20,197 nucleotides of DNA from the NCBI GenBank assembly GCA_002291845.1, contig DBAU01000099.1, forward strand, positions 1-20,197. The letters are read 5' to 3'. Source of the DNA: Alphaproteobacteria bacterium UBA1002. Lineage in GTDB: Bacteria > Pseudomonadota > Alphaproteobacteria > Rickettsiales > UBA998. Both the position numbers and the translations under genes were made by a program. The notes beneath the pieces are model-generated. The model saw only the letters and a list, made by a program, of their open reading frames with translations, was not told the origin of the DNA and did no database searches. Below, in pieces: positions 6,777-14,677 of this stretch; position 1 is the stretch's first letter, and the number at the start of each line of letters is the position of its first letter.

Positions 6777-8951
6777 ATGATCGATAAGCCGTTACGTAAG
6801 CAGGCGCGACGCATGGGCACGGTGGTGCTCATGTTCATCGTCTTTTTGCTGGCACTGGCCACGTATGTCGCTTTTACCAACGCCAAAGACCCCCTCGGAC
6901 CCAACGCCGGTACGGTACGTTGGCTGATTGTTGCGAATCTGCTGGTGCTCTTTGTGCTCAGTGGCGTGGTGCTGCGCCGCGTTTTGCGTCTGTGGCGTTC
7001 GCTTCGCCGGGGCTCTGCAGGCTCACAATTGCAATCACGCGTCGTGATGGCATTTAGTCTGGTCACGCTGCTTCCAACACTGGTGATTACTGTTTTTGCA
7101 ACCGTTCTCTTTCAATACGGTATTAAAACTTGGTTTGACCAACGGGTCAGCACCGCGCTGGAAGAATCGGTCATGGTGGCAGAAGCCTACCTGCGCGAGC
7201 ACAAGGATACGCTGCGCGCGGATGCTGCCGCGATGTCCCGTGATTTACAGCGTGAAATGTCCCTTGCAGTGCTAAAACCCAAAATCTTTGCCAGCATCCT
7301 GAATAGCCAGGTGGCATTACGCGAACTCAGCGAAGCCTTGGTGATCCGTCAGAATCTGCCGATTGCCCACTCCGCGCTCAGCCTTTCGCTGATGTTTGAG
7401 AGCTTCCCTGCGGAGGCGCTGGAACAAGCGCGTAAAGGCGAGATTCCTATCATCGACCGTCAGGATCGCATCATGGCCATTGCCCTGATCGACCCTCCCT
7501 CGGATACATTTCTTATCATCACGCGGCTGATCGATACAAAAGTGATCGGCCATACCGATCAAGCGCACGGGGCAGTCGCGCAATATCTTCAACTGAAATC
7601 ACAGATTTCGAATCTGCAGATTCAGTTCACTATTATCTTTGTATTAATGGCCGGCCTGCTGCTGCTATCGGTCATGTGGTATGGGATGCTGTTTGCTTCA
7701 CGCTTGGTGGTACCCCTCTCCCGCCTCATCAATGCAACTGAGCGCGTGCGCGCCGGGGATTATTCCACCAAGCTGGAAGTTGGTAACGAAGAAGATGAAA
7801 TCAGCACGCTTATTCGCCGCTTCAATCGGATGACCGATCAGCTGCGCACGCAGCGTGACGACCTCACGCAGGCCAACCGCGCACTCGATCAGCGCAGCCG
7901 CTTCAGTGAGGCAGTGCTTGAAGGCGTCTCCGCCGGAATTATCGCACTGGATATTGACCAGCGTATCCGCCTATCCAACCGCGCCGCACAGCAATTATTG
8001 CAGCTAGACCGGCTGGAATTAGTTGATGATACCCCGCTGAGTATTCTGCTCCCGCCATTTGCCAGTGTCCTACGTCGTGCCTGGGAGGATCCGTATCATC
8101 CACAGCAGGAGGATGTTACCCTTGCGCTAGATGGCAAGACCCTCACGCTCCTGACGCGGATCACAGCGGAATTACAGGGCGGCATGATTGAAGGGTTTGT
8201 GGTGACATTTGATGATATCTCGCCGCTGCTCGCCGCGCAGCGTCGCGCCGCCTGGGCGGATGTCGCCCGCCGGGTGGCTCATGAAATCAAAAACCCACTA
8301 ACGCCGATCACGCTTTCGGCCGAGCGTCTTCGTAAAAAATTTACTCCGGCAGGAGAAGAAGAGAAGGAAGCTTTCCACCGCTATCTCGATACCATCACCC
8401 GCCATATCCGTGACATTGGCAGCATTGTGGAGGAATTCGTCTCCTTTGCCCGTATGCCCATGCCCAAGCTGAAGCCTGAACGGCTGGTGCCATTACTACA
8501 GAAAGCAGCATTCAGCGCAGAAACGGCGGCACCCGGCGTTACGGTTGACGTTCGCGCTTCGCACGATGGGCTGATGCTGATATGCGATGAAGGACAAATG
8601 AATCAGGTATTCACCAATCTGTTGAAGAATGCCTGCGAGGCCATCGAGCGCCGTTCGGATGATATCAAAAAGAACACCCCTGGACACATCACCATTGACG
8701 CCCACCAAGAATCCAACAACCTTCTGATTCTTATATGTGATAATGGACCCGGCCTACCAGAAGACAAGTTGGATAAACTCACCGAACCCTATGTCACCAC
8801 ACGTGAGAAAGGGACCGGCTTAGGGCTAGCTATTGTGAAAAAAATTGTCGAAGACCATAAGGGTAGTATGTCTCTCGCCAATCAGGCCTCAGGTGGCGCT
8901 TGTATTACCCTGGCATTTCCGCTAGAGATGAATACACAGATAGGACACTGA
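6777..8951 (+). CDS. ntrY: Membrane sensor histidine kinase NtrY
   Basis: This is the sensor of the NtrY/NtrX two-component system, linked in alphaproteobacteria to nitrogen, redox and envelope control. From the ATG at 6777 it has 724 residues. Transmembrane helices lie at about 13–31, 48–68 and 90–112, then a periplasmic/sensor region and a fourth helix at about 285–305. A HAMP domain (about 306–360), a PAS domain (about 375–485, VLEGVSAGIIALDIDQRIRLS) and the HisKA box VAHEIKNPLTPI (phospho-acceptor H502) follow. The N-box NQVFTNLLKNACEAIE (about 609–624) and glycine boxes CDNGPGLPE and GTGLGLAIVKK (about 654–662, 679–689) complete the kinase. All catalytic motifs are intact. The ATG has no clear ribosome site; an upstream TTG at 6672 would add 35 poorly typical residues and overlap the promoter palindrome. 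ntrX follows after 64 bases. Confidence 0.92.
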   Translation: MIDKPLRKQARRMGTVVLMFIVFLLALATYVAFTNAKDPLGPNAGTVRWLIVANLLVLFVLSGVVLRRVLRLWRSLRRGSAGSQLQSRVVMAFSLVTLLPTLVITVFATVLFQYGIKTWFDQRVSTALEESVMVAEAYLREHKDTLRADAAAMSRDLQREMSLAVLKPKIFASILNSQVALRELSEALVIRQNLPIAHSALSLSLMFESFPAEALEQARKGEIPIIDRQDRIMAIALIDPPSDTFLIITRLIDTKVIGHTDQAHGAVAQYLQLKSQISNLQIQFTIIFVLMAGLLLLSVMWYGMLFASRLVVPLSRLINATERVRAGDYSTKLEVGNEEDEISTLIRRFNRMTDQLRTQRDDLTQANRALDQRSRFSEAVLEGVSAGIIALDIDQRIRLSNRAAQQLLQLDRLELVDDTPLSILLPPFASVLRRAWEDPYHPQQEDVTLALDGKTLTLLTRITAELQGGMIEGFVVTFDDISPLLAAQRRAAWADVARRVAHEIKNPLTPITLSAERLRKKFTPAGEEEKEAFHRYLDTITRHIRDIGSIVEEFVSFARMPMPKLKPERLVPLLQKAAFSAETAAPGVTVDVRASHDGLMLICDEGQMNQVFTNLLKNACEAIERRSDDIKKNTPGHITIDAHQESNNLLILICDNGPGLPEDKLDKLTEPYVTTREKGTGLGLAIVKKIVEDHKGSMSLANQASGGACITLAFPLEMNTQIGH

Positions 8952-8985
8952 TGTATCATTTTTATCACCAGCGCCCTGTCAAGCT

Positions 8986-9000
8986 ATTCAACTTTTGAAT
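8986..9000. repeat. Short inverted repeat in the ntrY–ntrX gap
   Basis: The arms ATTCAA and TTGAAT flank CTT, in the 64-base gap just upstream of the ntrX ribosome site. It could be an RNA hairpin affecting ntrX translation or an operator. The match is perfect but short and AT-rich, so chance is possible. Confidence 0.25.
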
Positions 9001-9015
9001 TATTTTGGTGGGTCT

Positions 9016-10410
9016 ATGAGCTGTGATATTCTGGTAGTCGACGATGAATCCGACATCCGCGGGCTGGTGTCCGAAATTCTCGCTGACGAAGGTTTTTCCA
9101 CTCGTACAGCCGCCAATAGCGATGCCGCACTGCAGGCGATTGCACAGCGCGTTCCAAACCTACTGATTCTGGATATCTGGCTTCAGGGTAGCGAGCTGGA
9201 TGGCCTTGGCATTCTTGAATTGGTAAAAAGCCGCTATCCCACCCTACCGGTGATCATGATCTCGGGGCATGGCAACATCGAAACGGCAGTCTCGGCGATC
9301 AAAATGGGGGCCTATGATTTTGTAGAGAAGCCCTTCTCAGCAGAAAAGTTGATGCACATCGTGCGCAAAACGCTGGAAGTCGCCCGCCTGCGTCAGGAGA
9401 ACCAGGAGCTGAAAATCCGCGGCAAGGTTGAAAACCAAATCATCGGCAACTCAGCCGCCATCAACATGGTACGCCAGCTGGTGGAAAAGGTCGCGCCGAC
9501 CAACAGCCGCGTGCTGATCACCGGCGAAGAAGGCACCGGCAAAGAAGTAATTGCACGGTTGATCCACACTAAATCACACCGCCGTAACGGCAGTTTTGTC
9601 ACGCTGAATGCTGCAAGTATTCATCCGAGTCAGGTGGATATCGAGCTGTTTGGCGTCGAAGAAAGCACCCCGGCGGGAGGCGCGGAGAAACTCGGCTTAT
9701 TTGAAAAAGCGCACGGCGGCACGCTCTTTATTGACGAAGTGGCCGACATGAATAAAGAGACCCAAGGCAAGCTATTGCGGACGCTGCATGAACAGTCTTT
9801 TGAACGTGTGCGAGGTAAAAAGCGGGTGCAAGTAGATGTACGCGTGATCGCCGCCTCCAATCGGAACCTTCAGGAAGAAATCCGGAACGGTAATTTCCGA
9901 GAAGACCTGTATTATCGTTTGAATGTCGTACCCGTTCACATGCCGTCTCTACGTGAGCGTCGCGAAGATATTCCTGAACTGTGCCGCTATTTCCTGGAGC
10001 AGGCTGCGCGTAGTGCGGGTATGAGCCCACGTCGCCTGACCGAAGACGCCATGGCCGTGCTGCAAGCCTACAGCTGGCCGGGAAATGTCCGCCATCTGCG
10101 TAACATTATGGAGTGGCTTCTTATTATGGCTTCCGGCTCTCCGGAAAAGCCGATTGATGAAACCATGATGCCGCCCGAGCTGATGGAATCGCGCACTACG
10201 CTGGCACGGCCGGAAGACGGCAGCGCCATCATGTCGATGCCCCTTCGTGAAGCGCGTGAGATTTTTGAGAAGCAGTATCTGTTAACGCAGATTGCCCGCT
10301 TTGGCGGCAACATCTCGAAAACGGCTTCATTCATTGGTATGGAGCGGTCCGCATTGCACCGGAAACTAAAGCTGCTTGGCATCCATAATGACGAGAAGAT
10401 CCCAGCGTGA
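9016..10410 (+). CDS. ntrX: Response regulator NtrX (receiver–AAA+–Fis domains, no GAFTGA)
   Basis: This is the partner response regulator of NtrY, a cytoplasmic DNA-binding protein of 464 residues. The receiver domain (about 1–118) has the acidic pocket VVDDESD, phospho-acceptor D53 in LLILDIW and K105 in VEKPFS. The AAA+ domain has Walker A GEEGTGKE (170–177), Walker B GTLFIDEV (235–242) and an arginine-finger region RVRGKKRVQVDVRVIAASNR. The Fis-type helix-turn-helix is at the C-terminus (NISKTASFIGMERSALHRKLK). Between ELFG and GLFEKAHGG the GAFTGA loop that contacts sigma-54 is replaced by VEESTPAGGAEKL, as in other alphaproteobacterial NtrX proteins. It therefore probably does not activate sigma-54. 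The ATG at 9016 has GGTGGG just upstream; an in-frame TTG at 8995 lies within the inverted repeat. Confidence 0.93.
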   Translation: MSCDILVVDDESDIRGLVSEILADEGFSTRTAANSDAALQAIAQRVPNLLILDIWLQGSELDGLGILELVKSRYPTLPVIMISGHGNIETAVSAIKMGAYDFVEKPFSAEKLMHIVRKTLEVARLRQENQELKIRGKVENQIIGNSAAINMVRQLVEKVAPTNSRVLITGEEGTGKEVIARLIHTKSHRRNGSFVTLNAASIHPSQVDIELFGVEESTPAGGAEKLGLFEKAHGGTLFIDEVADMNKETQGKLLRTLHEQSFERVRGKKRVQVDVRVIAASNRNLQEEIRNGNFREDLYYRLNVVPVHMPSLRERREDIPELCRYFLEQAARSAGMSPRRLTEDAMAVLQAYSWPGNVRHLRNIMEWLLIMASGSPEKPIDETMMPPELMESRTTLARPEDGSAIMSMPLREAREIFEKQYLLTQIARFGGNISKTASFIGMERSALHRKLKLLGIHNDEKIPA

Positions 10411-10429
10411 GCGGATCAGGAGCTTCCCT

Positions 10430-10939
10430 GTGCGGGTAGGCCGTCAGCCGATTATTTATCCGCTTGCCTGTATTGTAAGCTTGCTCTTCTCGCCGGGCAC
10501 GTTATCAGCGGAACCTAGTGATCCGTTAGGTAATTTCAAACCTTACTACGCATCATTTCGCTCAAACGAAGTAAACATGCGGGTTGGCCCAAGTAAGGAT
10601 CATCCCATCACATGGGTTTATCACCGTAAGGGCCTCCCTGTGCGTGTGATCGATACGCATAATGAATGGCGTGAGGTGGTGGACCCATTCAACGACCATG
10701 GCTGGGTGAAAAAATCACTCCTCGCTCCTCGCCGTACGGTAATGACGCATAGTAAAACCAGCAGTTTGAGGAGCAATCCCTCCATCACTTCCGCGGTAAT
10801 AGCCGAGGTTGAACCGGGGGTGGTTTGCGGACTTAATAGCTGCAACCAACACTGGTGTAAGGTCGATGCTGGACCTTATCGCGGCTGGCTGGAAAAATCA
10901 GTCTTATGGGGCGTAGAGCCCACAGAAATTCTCGAATAA
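10430..10939 (+). CDS. Exported SH3-type (bacterial SH3) domain protein
   Basis: The predicted 169-residue protein is secreted. It has a signal peptide (residues 1–27, core YPLACIVSLLF, cleavage after LSA) and two bacterial SH3 repeats. The first (about 42–98) has VNMRVGPSKDHPITWVY and ends GWVKKSLL; the second (about 102–157) has SSLRSNPSITSAVIAEVEPG and ends GWLEKSVLWG. Three cysteines (C133, C138, C143) lie in the second repeat. SH3-type domains of this family usually bind peptidoglycan or envelope proteins. The GTG at 10430 is preferred because CAGGAG ends 7 bases upstream and it gives a clean signal peptide; earlier in-frame starts (TTG 10376, ATG 10388) fall inside ntrX. It is probably co-transcribed with ntrYX, which suggests an envelope role. 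It converges with the nitronate monooxygenase-like gene. Confidence 0.75.
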   Translation: MRVGRQPIIYPLACIVSLLFSPGTLSAEPSDPLGNFKPYYASFRSNEVNMRVGPSKDHPITWVYHRKGLPVRVIDTHNEWREVVDPFNDHGWVKKSLLAPRRTVMTHSKTSSLRSNPSITSAVIAEVEPGVVCGLNSCNQHWCKVDAGPYRGWLEKSVLWGVEPTEILE

Positions 10940-10992
10940 CAATTATCGCCGCACAAAGCGCGCCGCTACGATTCTTTCAGACGCGGCTACGC

Positions 10993-12405
10993 TCAGCGCC
11001 CCGTCATGATGCGGTCCACCAACTGCTTTACCGTTGGAATGAAGCCCCCATCGTAGAATGAATCCGAGGCGAACTTATAGGCATTGTGACCAGCGAACAT
11101 GAGGTTATCCTCTACGCAGCCGCCATGCACGATATTCTGTAGCGTCTTCTGGATACAATAGCTGCGTGGATCAGCCTTTTTACCAGTGGTGAAATCGTCA
11201 TGATCTTTCCAGTTGGAAAAACGGCAGTGGCTGAGGCAGCCCATGCATTCTACCTGATCGACGTGAATCTGATTTCCTTTTTCCGGCGTCACAAAAATCA
11301 CCGTTTCATCCGGTGTCTTCATCAGCTCACTGTAGCCCTGTGTAATGAATTGCTCCGCGCGGGCGGCATCATCCGGCGTGACATAGATAAGGCGCTTTCG
11401 TGGCCCAAATGGGATACCTACAGTAAATTCACCTTCCGGAGCACTGCGATAAGATACCTGACGCTCGCTACGACCGCGTAACTCTTGAATGAACTGGTTG
11501 TTCACTGCGGAAGAGTAAAAGCCAGTGGGGCTGAAGCGGTTAAGGAAAATCTCCCCCTTTTGAAGCGTTAAAAGCTTCTCCTTCCACGCCTGAGGAATGG
11601 GGCTTTCCTGCGTTAAAAGGGGACGGGTGCCGAACTGAAACGCAATCGGTCCAATGGCTGGATTATCAAGCCAGTGCTCCCAGTCTTTTAAGTACCACGC
11701 ACCACCTGCCATGATAATGGGCACATGGTTGAGACCGACTTCGTTCATGAAAGCACGAATTTCTGCTACGCGGGGATAGGGATCTTCTGGCACCTGCGGA
11801 TCTTCGCTATTGGAGAGGCCATTGTGCCCTCCGGCCAGCCATGGGTCTTCATAAACCACGCTGCCAAGGAAATCGGATGCTTTGCTGTATGAGCGTTTCC
11901 AGAGAGCACGGAACGCGCGCATAGAAGAGACAATCGGGTGATAATGTACACCATATCGCGCTGCAATTTCAGCGAGTTGATAGGGCATTCCAGCGCCACA
12001 GGTTACGCCGTGAATGAGGCCCTTCGCCTGCTGTAACACGCCTTCCAGTATGCGCTGTGCCCCCCCCATTTCCCACAAAACATTCATGTGAATACGGCCT
12101 TGGCCACTCGCTGTTTCATGGGCAATACGGGCTTGCTGCAATGCCCCATCAATGCTCATGGCAATCAGCTCTTCGTGACGCTCACGGCGGGTGGTGCCTT
12201 GATATACGTAATCAATACGGTTGCCCTGGGCATCGTAGCGATCCGGATTCACCCCTGAAAAGGTACCAACAGCCCCGGCAGCAGCAAATGCTCCGGCACT
12301 CAGGCCATTACTGGCACCAATGCCCTTGCCTCCTTCCACAATCGGCAAAACCTCTTTGCCGGAGAGAATCACGGGCTTTAGCTTATCGGTAAAACTATCC
12401 GTCAT
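10993..12405 (-). CDS. Nitronate monooxygenase-like flavoprotein with C-terminal cysteine cluster
   Basis: This FMN-dependent TIM-barrel protein belongs to the 2-nitropropane dioxygenase/PfaD-like family. Marks are GGKGIGASNGLSAGAFAAAG near the N-terminus, HGVTCGAGMPY, the flavin-phosphate region LAGGHNG, and IIMAGGAW. At 470 residues it is about 120 longer than simple nitronate monooxygenases. The extension carries five cysteines (C387, C390, C394, C417, C430, in CMGCLSHC and later) that could bind metal or an iron–sulfur cluster; this is inferred. The ATG at 12405 starts at MTDSFTDKLKP. An in-frame ATG at 12429 adds 8 residues and cannot be excluded; neither has a strong ribosome site. The true substrate is unknown, since family members include oxidases, enoyl reductases and lipid-related enzymes. 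Confidence 0.75.
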   Translation of the reverse strand: MTDSFTDKLKPVILSGKEVLPIVEGGKGIGASNGLSAGAFAAAGAVGTFSGVNPDRYDAQGNRIDYVYQGTTRRERHEELIAMSIDGALQQARIAHETASGQGRIHMNVLWEMGGAQRILEGVLQQAKGLIHGVTCGAGMPYQLAEIAARYGVHYHPIVSSMRAFRALWKRSYSKASDFLGSVVYEDPWLAGGHNGLSNSEDPQVPEDPYPRVAEIRAFMNEVGLNHVPIIMAGGAWYLKDWEHWLDNPAIGPIAFQFGTRPLLTQESPIPQAWKEKLLTLQKGEIFLNRFSPTGFYSSAVNNQFIQELRGRSERQVSYRSAPEGEFTVGIPFGPRKRLIYVTPDDAARAEQFITQGYSELMKTPDETVIFVTPEKGNQIHVDQVECMGCLSHCRFSNWKDHDDFTTGKKADPRSYCIQKTLQNIVHGGCVEDNLMFAGHNAYKFASDSFYDGGFIPTVKQLVDRIMTGR

Positions 12406-12641
12406 AGTAACTCGTTCAGGAGACAACATTAGGCAAACTTCACACTAAAAATCCGATAAAAAAGATCGGGAATTAAACACCTGCGGATATTGTCACAGAG
12501 GGGGGGTATTCGCAAGCGAAAGCTAATATATTGCATGCCTCGTCCGAAAGGGCTTACGTCGCAAGCTATGCATTCGATGTCCCTTGCAATCCGAGGGGAT
12601 GCCGCTAGGGTGACCAACTACCACAAATAAGGGAATGTTTC

Positions 12642-13499
12642 GTGAAGTCCGTTACGCCGTCTCATCTGCTCCGCGAATATCCGGAATTAAAGCAATTTCG
12701 CGCCCGTATTGATACCATTGATGAAGAAATTGCAAGCTTATTGGTGGCACGGATGGATGTCGTGCGTGAGGTTGGGCTGCTAAAACGTACGCAGGGCGAA
12801 CAAAAATCATTTATCCGGCCGGATCGGGAGGCCATCATGCTGCGCGAGCTGATTGCGCGGTTCCGTGAAACCGATTTTCCTGAATCCTCGGCTGCCGCAA
12901 TCTGGCGTATTATCATAGGCTCCTCTACAGCCACAGAATCCCCGCTCAATATTTCGGTAGCCCATGGGCATGAAGAAGGCAGCGCCGTCGCGCTGGCCCG
13001 TGAGTATTTTGGCCCCACCCTGCCCTGCCGTCTGCACACCACCACCGAAGAAGTACTCAACGACATGTTTGCCGATCCCCATTGTGTCGGCGTCCTGCCT
13101 GCGACCTACCCTGCCGGTGTAGAGGGCCCCTGGTGGTGGCAGATGGCCAAAAGCCTCAACCATGACTGTACAGTCTTTGCGAAACTACCCTTCGTACTAT
13201 TTCAGCGCACAACCGACCTTGCGCCGGTTTTTCTAGCAGGAACCGTAGAGTCTGCGCCATCTGGGCAAGATCTATCACTGCTGGTTATTGAGGCAGATCT
13301 CACCTCCCGCACGCCTGAGGGAATCAGCGTCTTGGATCACTATTCCGCCCAGGGATATACCATCTGCCTCTGCGAGGCTCATGGCTGGATACCCAAAGAA
13401 TCAGAAGGTTATGCGGCATTGGTTGATCTGCTTGAGCCGGGTATTAAACCACCACATTTTCTTGGCAGTTACGCTAAGCCGATTACAGTGGATAAATAA
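12642..13499 (+). CDS. Chorismate mutase fused to a degenerate prephenate-dehydratase-like domain
   Basis: The N-terminal AroQ-type chorismate mutase domain (about residues 12–95) converts chorismate to prephenate. It shows FRARIDTIDEEIASLLVARM with R37, then VGLLK (K48) and the RPDREA block (D61, R62, E63). The C-terminal part (about 103–285) aligns in pattern with prephenate dehydratase: AHGHEEGSAVALAREYFG resembles the opening strand-helix, and GVLPATYPAG resembles the GVVPIENS motif. The catalytic TRF motif, however, is replaced by KLPF (181–184). Dehydratase activity is therefore doubtful. The GTG start has AAGGGA 7 bases upstream. The gene is first in an operon with hisC and tyrA, which fits a role feeding tyrosine synthesis. 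The total of 285 residues is shorter than typical PheA (about 360–390). Confidence 0.8.
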   Translation: MKSVTPSHLLREYPELKQFRARIDTIDEEIASLLVARMDVVREVGLLKRTQGEQKSFIRPDREAIMLRELIARFRETDFPESSAAAIWRIIIGSSTATESPLNISVAHGHEEGSAVALAREYFGPTLPCRLHTTTEEVLNDMFADPHCVGVLPATYPAGVEGPWWWQMAKSLNHDCTVFAKLPFVLFQRTTDLAPVFLAGTVESAPSGQDLSLLVIEADLTSRTPEGISVLDHYSAQGYTICLCEAHGWIPKESEGYAALVDLLEPGIKPPHFLGSYAKPITVDK

Positions 13500-13585
13500 C
13501 CACCGGGTTTATTTCATTCCCCCATTGCCTAACCGTTCTTCTGCTACTAACAGTGGCAGGGAAATTGATTGATTCGGATCTTACC

Positions 13586-14677
13586 ATGACTCTACCGACG
13601 CCAAAGCCCGGCATTTTGAAGATTGAGCCATATAAACAGGGTAAATACGCCACCGCAGCGGGGGCACGCTGCATTAAACTTTCTTCCAATGAAAACCCCT
13701 ATGGCCCCAGCCCCAAGGCGCTAGAAGCGTATCGCCAGGCCTCTGCCGAGCTGCACCGTTACCCGGATGGTAGCTGCGCCGCGCTGCGTGAAGCCATTGC
13801 GGAAGTGCATGGCCTGTATCCCGATAAAATTGTCTGCGGTGCTGGCTCCGATGAGCTGCTTGGTTTGCTGATTCATGCCTATGCTGGCCCAGGCGACGAG
13901 GTCCTGTTCCCTGAACATGCTTTCCTGATGTATAAAATTTACACGCTGTCTTCCGGTGCTACACCAATAGAGGCACCAGAGAAGAATTTACGCGCCGACG
14001 TGGATAGCTTGTTGGCGAAGGTAACCGATAAAACAAAACTCGTTTTACTTGCTAATCCCAATAATCCGACAGGCAGCTACCTGACAGACACAGAGCTACA
14101 GCGTCTTCGCGACGGACTGCCCCCGCATGTTATCCTCGCGATTGATGCCGCCTATGCGGAGTGCGTAATAGCGGAAGATTGTCCGGATGGAAGCCGCCTT
14201 GCTGGAAGTGCAGAAAATACGGTGATGATGCGCACCTTCTCAAAGGTGTATGGTCTGCCTGCGCTGCGTCTGGGATGGATGTATGGTCCGGCAGCGATCA
14301 TCGATGTGATGAACCGGGCGCGCAGCCCTTTCAATGTATCCTCCGTAGCACAGATCACGGGCATTGCTGCCGTACGCGATACCGCCTATACGGCAGAACA
14401 GCGTCGCCTGAATGGCACGCAGCGCGATTCGCTAACGGATGAGGTTTCGGCACTGGGATGGCATGTCTACCCAAGCGAGGGTAATTTTATTCTGGTCGAT
14501 TTCCAAACAGCTGATACAGCAGCCGCCATGAATGCCCACCTTCTCGCGCGCGGCATATACGTACGCGATGTGAAGGCCTACAAGCTGCCACAATGCTTAC
14601 GCATCACAGTGGGCACGCCAGAGGAGAATGCTGCCGTGCTGGAGGCAATGGCGGAATTCATGGCACAAGCGGCATGA
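13586..14677 (+). CDS. hisC: Histidinol-phosphate / aromatic aminotransferase
   Basis: This is a PLP-dependent class I/II aminotransferase of 363 residues. Family marks are SSNENPYGPSP near the N-terminus, YPDGSCAALREAIA, VCGAGSDELL, LLANPNNPTG (PLP contact) and DAAYAE. The Schiff-base lysine K220 is in RTFSKVYGLPALRLGW. In alphaproteobacteria such HisC-type enzymes next to tyrA often transaminate both histidinol phosphate and aromatic precursors; the location between chorismate mutase and tyrA supports the aromatic role. The ATG at 13586 gives the standard N-terminus. A GTG at 13553 and a TTG at 13565 are in frame upstream, the latter only 2–3 bases after AGGGA. The stop overlaps the tyrA start (ATGA). 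Confidence 0.88.
   Translation: MTLPTPKPGILKIEPYKQGKYATAAGARCIKLSSNENPYGPSPKALEAYRQASAELHRYPDGSCAALREAIAEVHGLYPDKIVCGAGSDELLGLLIHAYAGPGDEVLFPEHAFLMYKIYTLSSGATPIEAPEKNLRADVDSLLAKVTDKTKLVLLANPNNPTGSYLTDTELQRLRDGLPPHVILAIDAAYAECVIAEDCPDGSRLAGSAENTVMMRTFSKVYGLPALRLGWMYGPAAIIDVMNRARSPFNVSSVAQITGIAAVRDTAYTAEQRRLNGTQRDSLTDEVSALGWHVYPSEGNFILVDFQTADTAAAMNAHLLARGIYVRDVKAYKLPQCLRITVGTPEENAAVLEAMAEFMAQAA

Noticed and set aside
12460..12485. CCGAT/ATCGG inverted repeat with T-runs upstream of the nitronate monooxygenase-like gene (leftward)
   Set aside because: The stem is only 5 bases and T-rich sequence fills the loop, so neither a terminator nor a riboswitch is convincing.
12429..12617. A 62-codon leftward frame starting with TTG whose stop overlaps the alternative ATG of the nitronate monooxygenase-like gene
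   Set aside because: The start has no ribosome site, the composition is not protein-like for this genome, and the frame lies in a probable promoter region.
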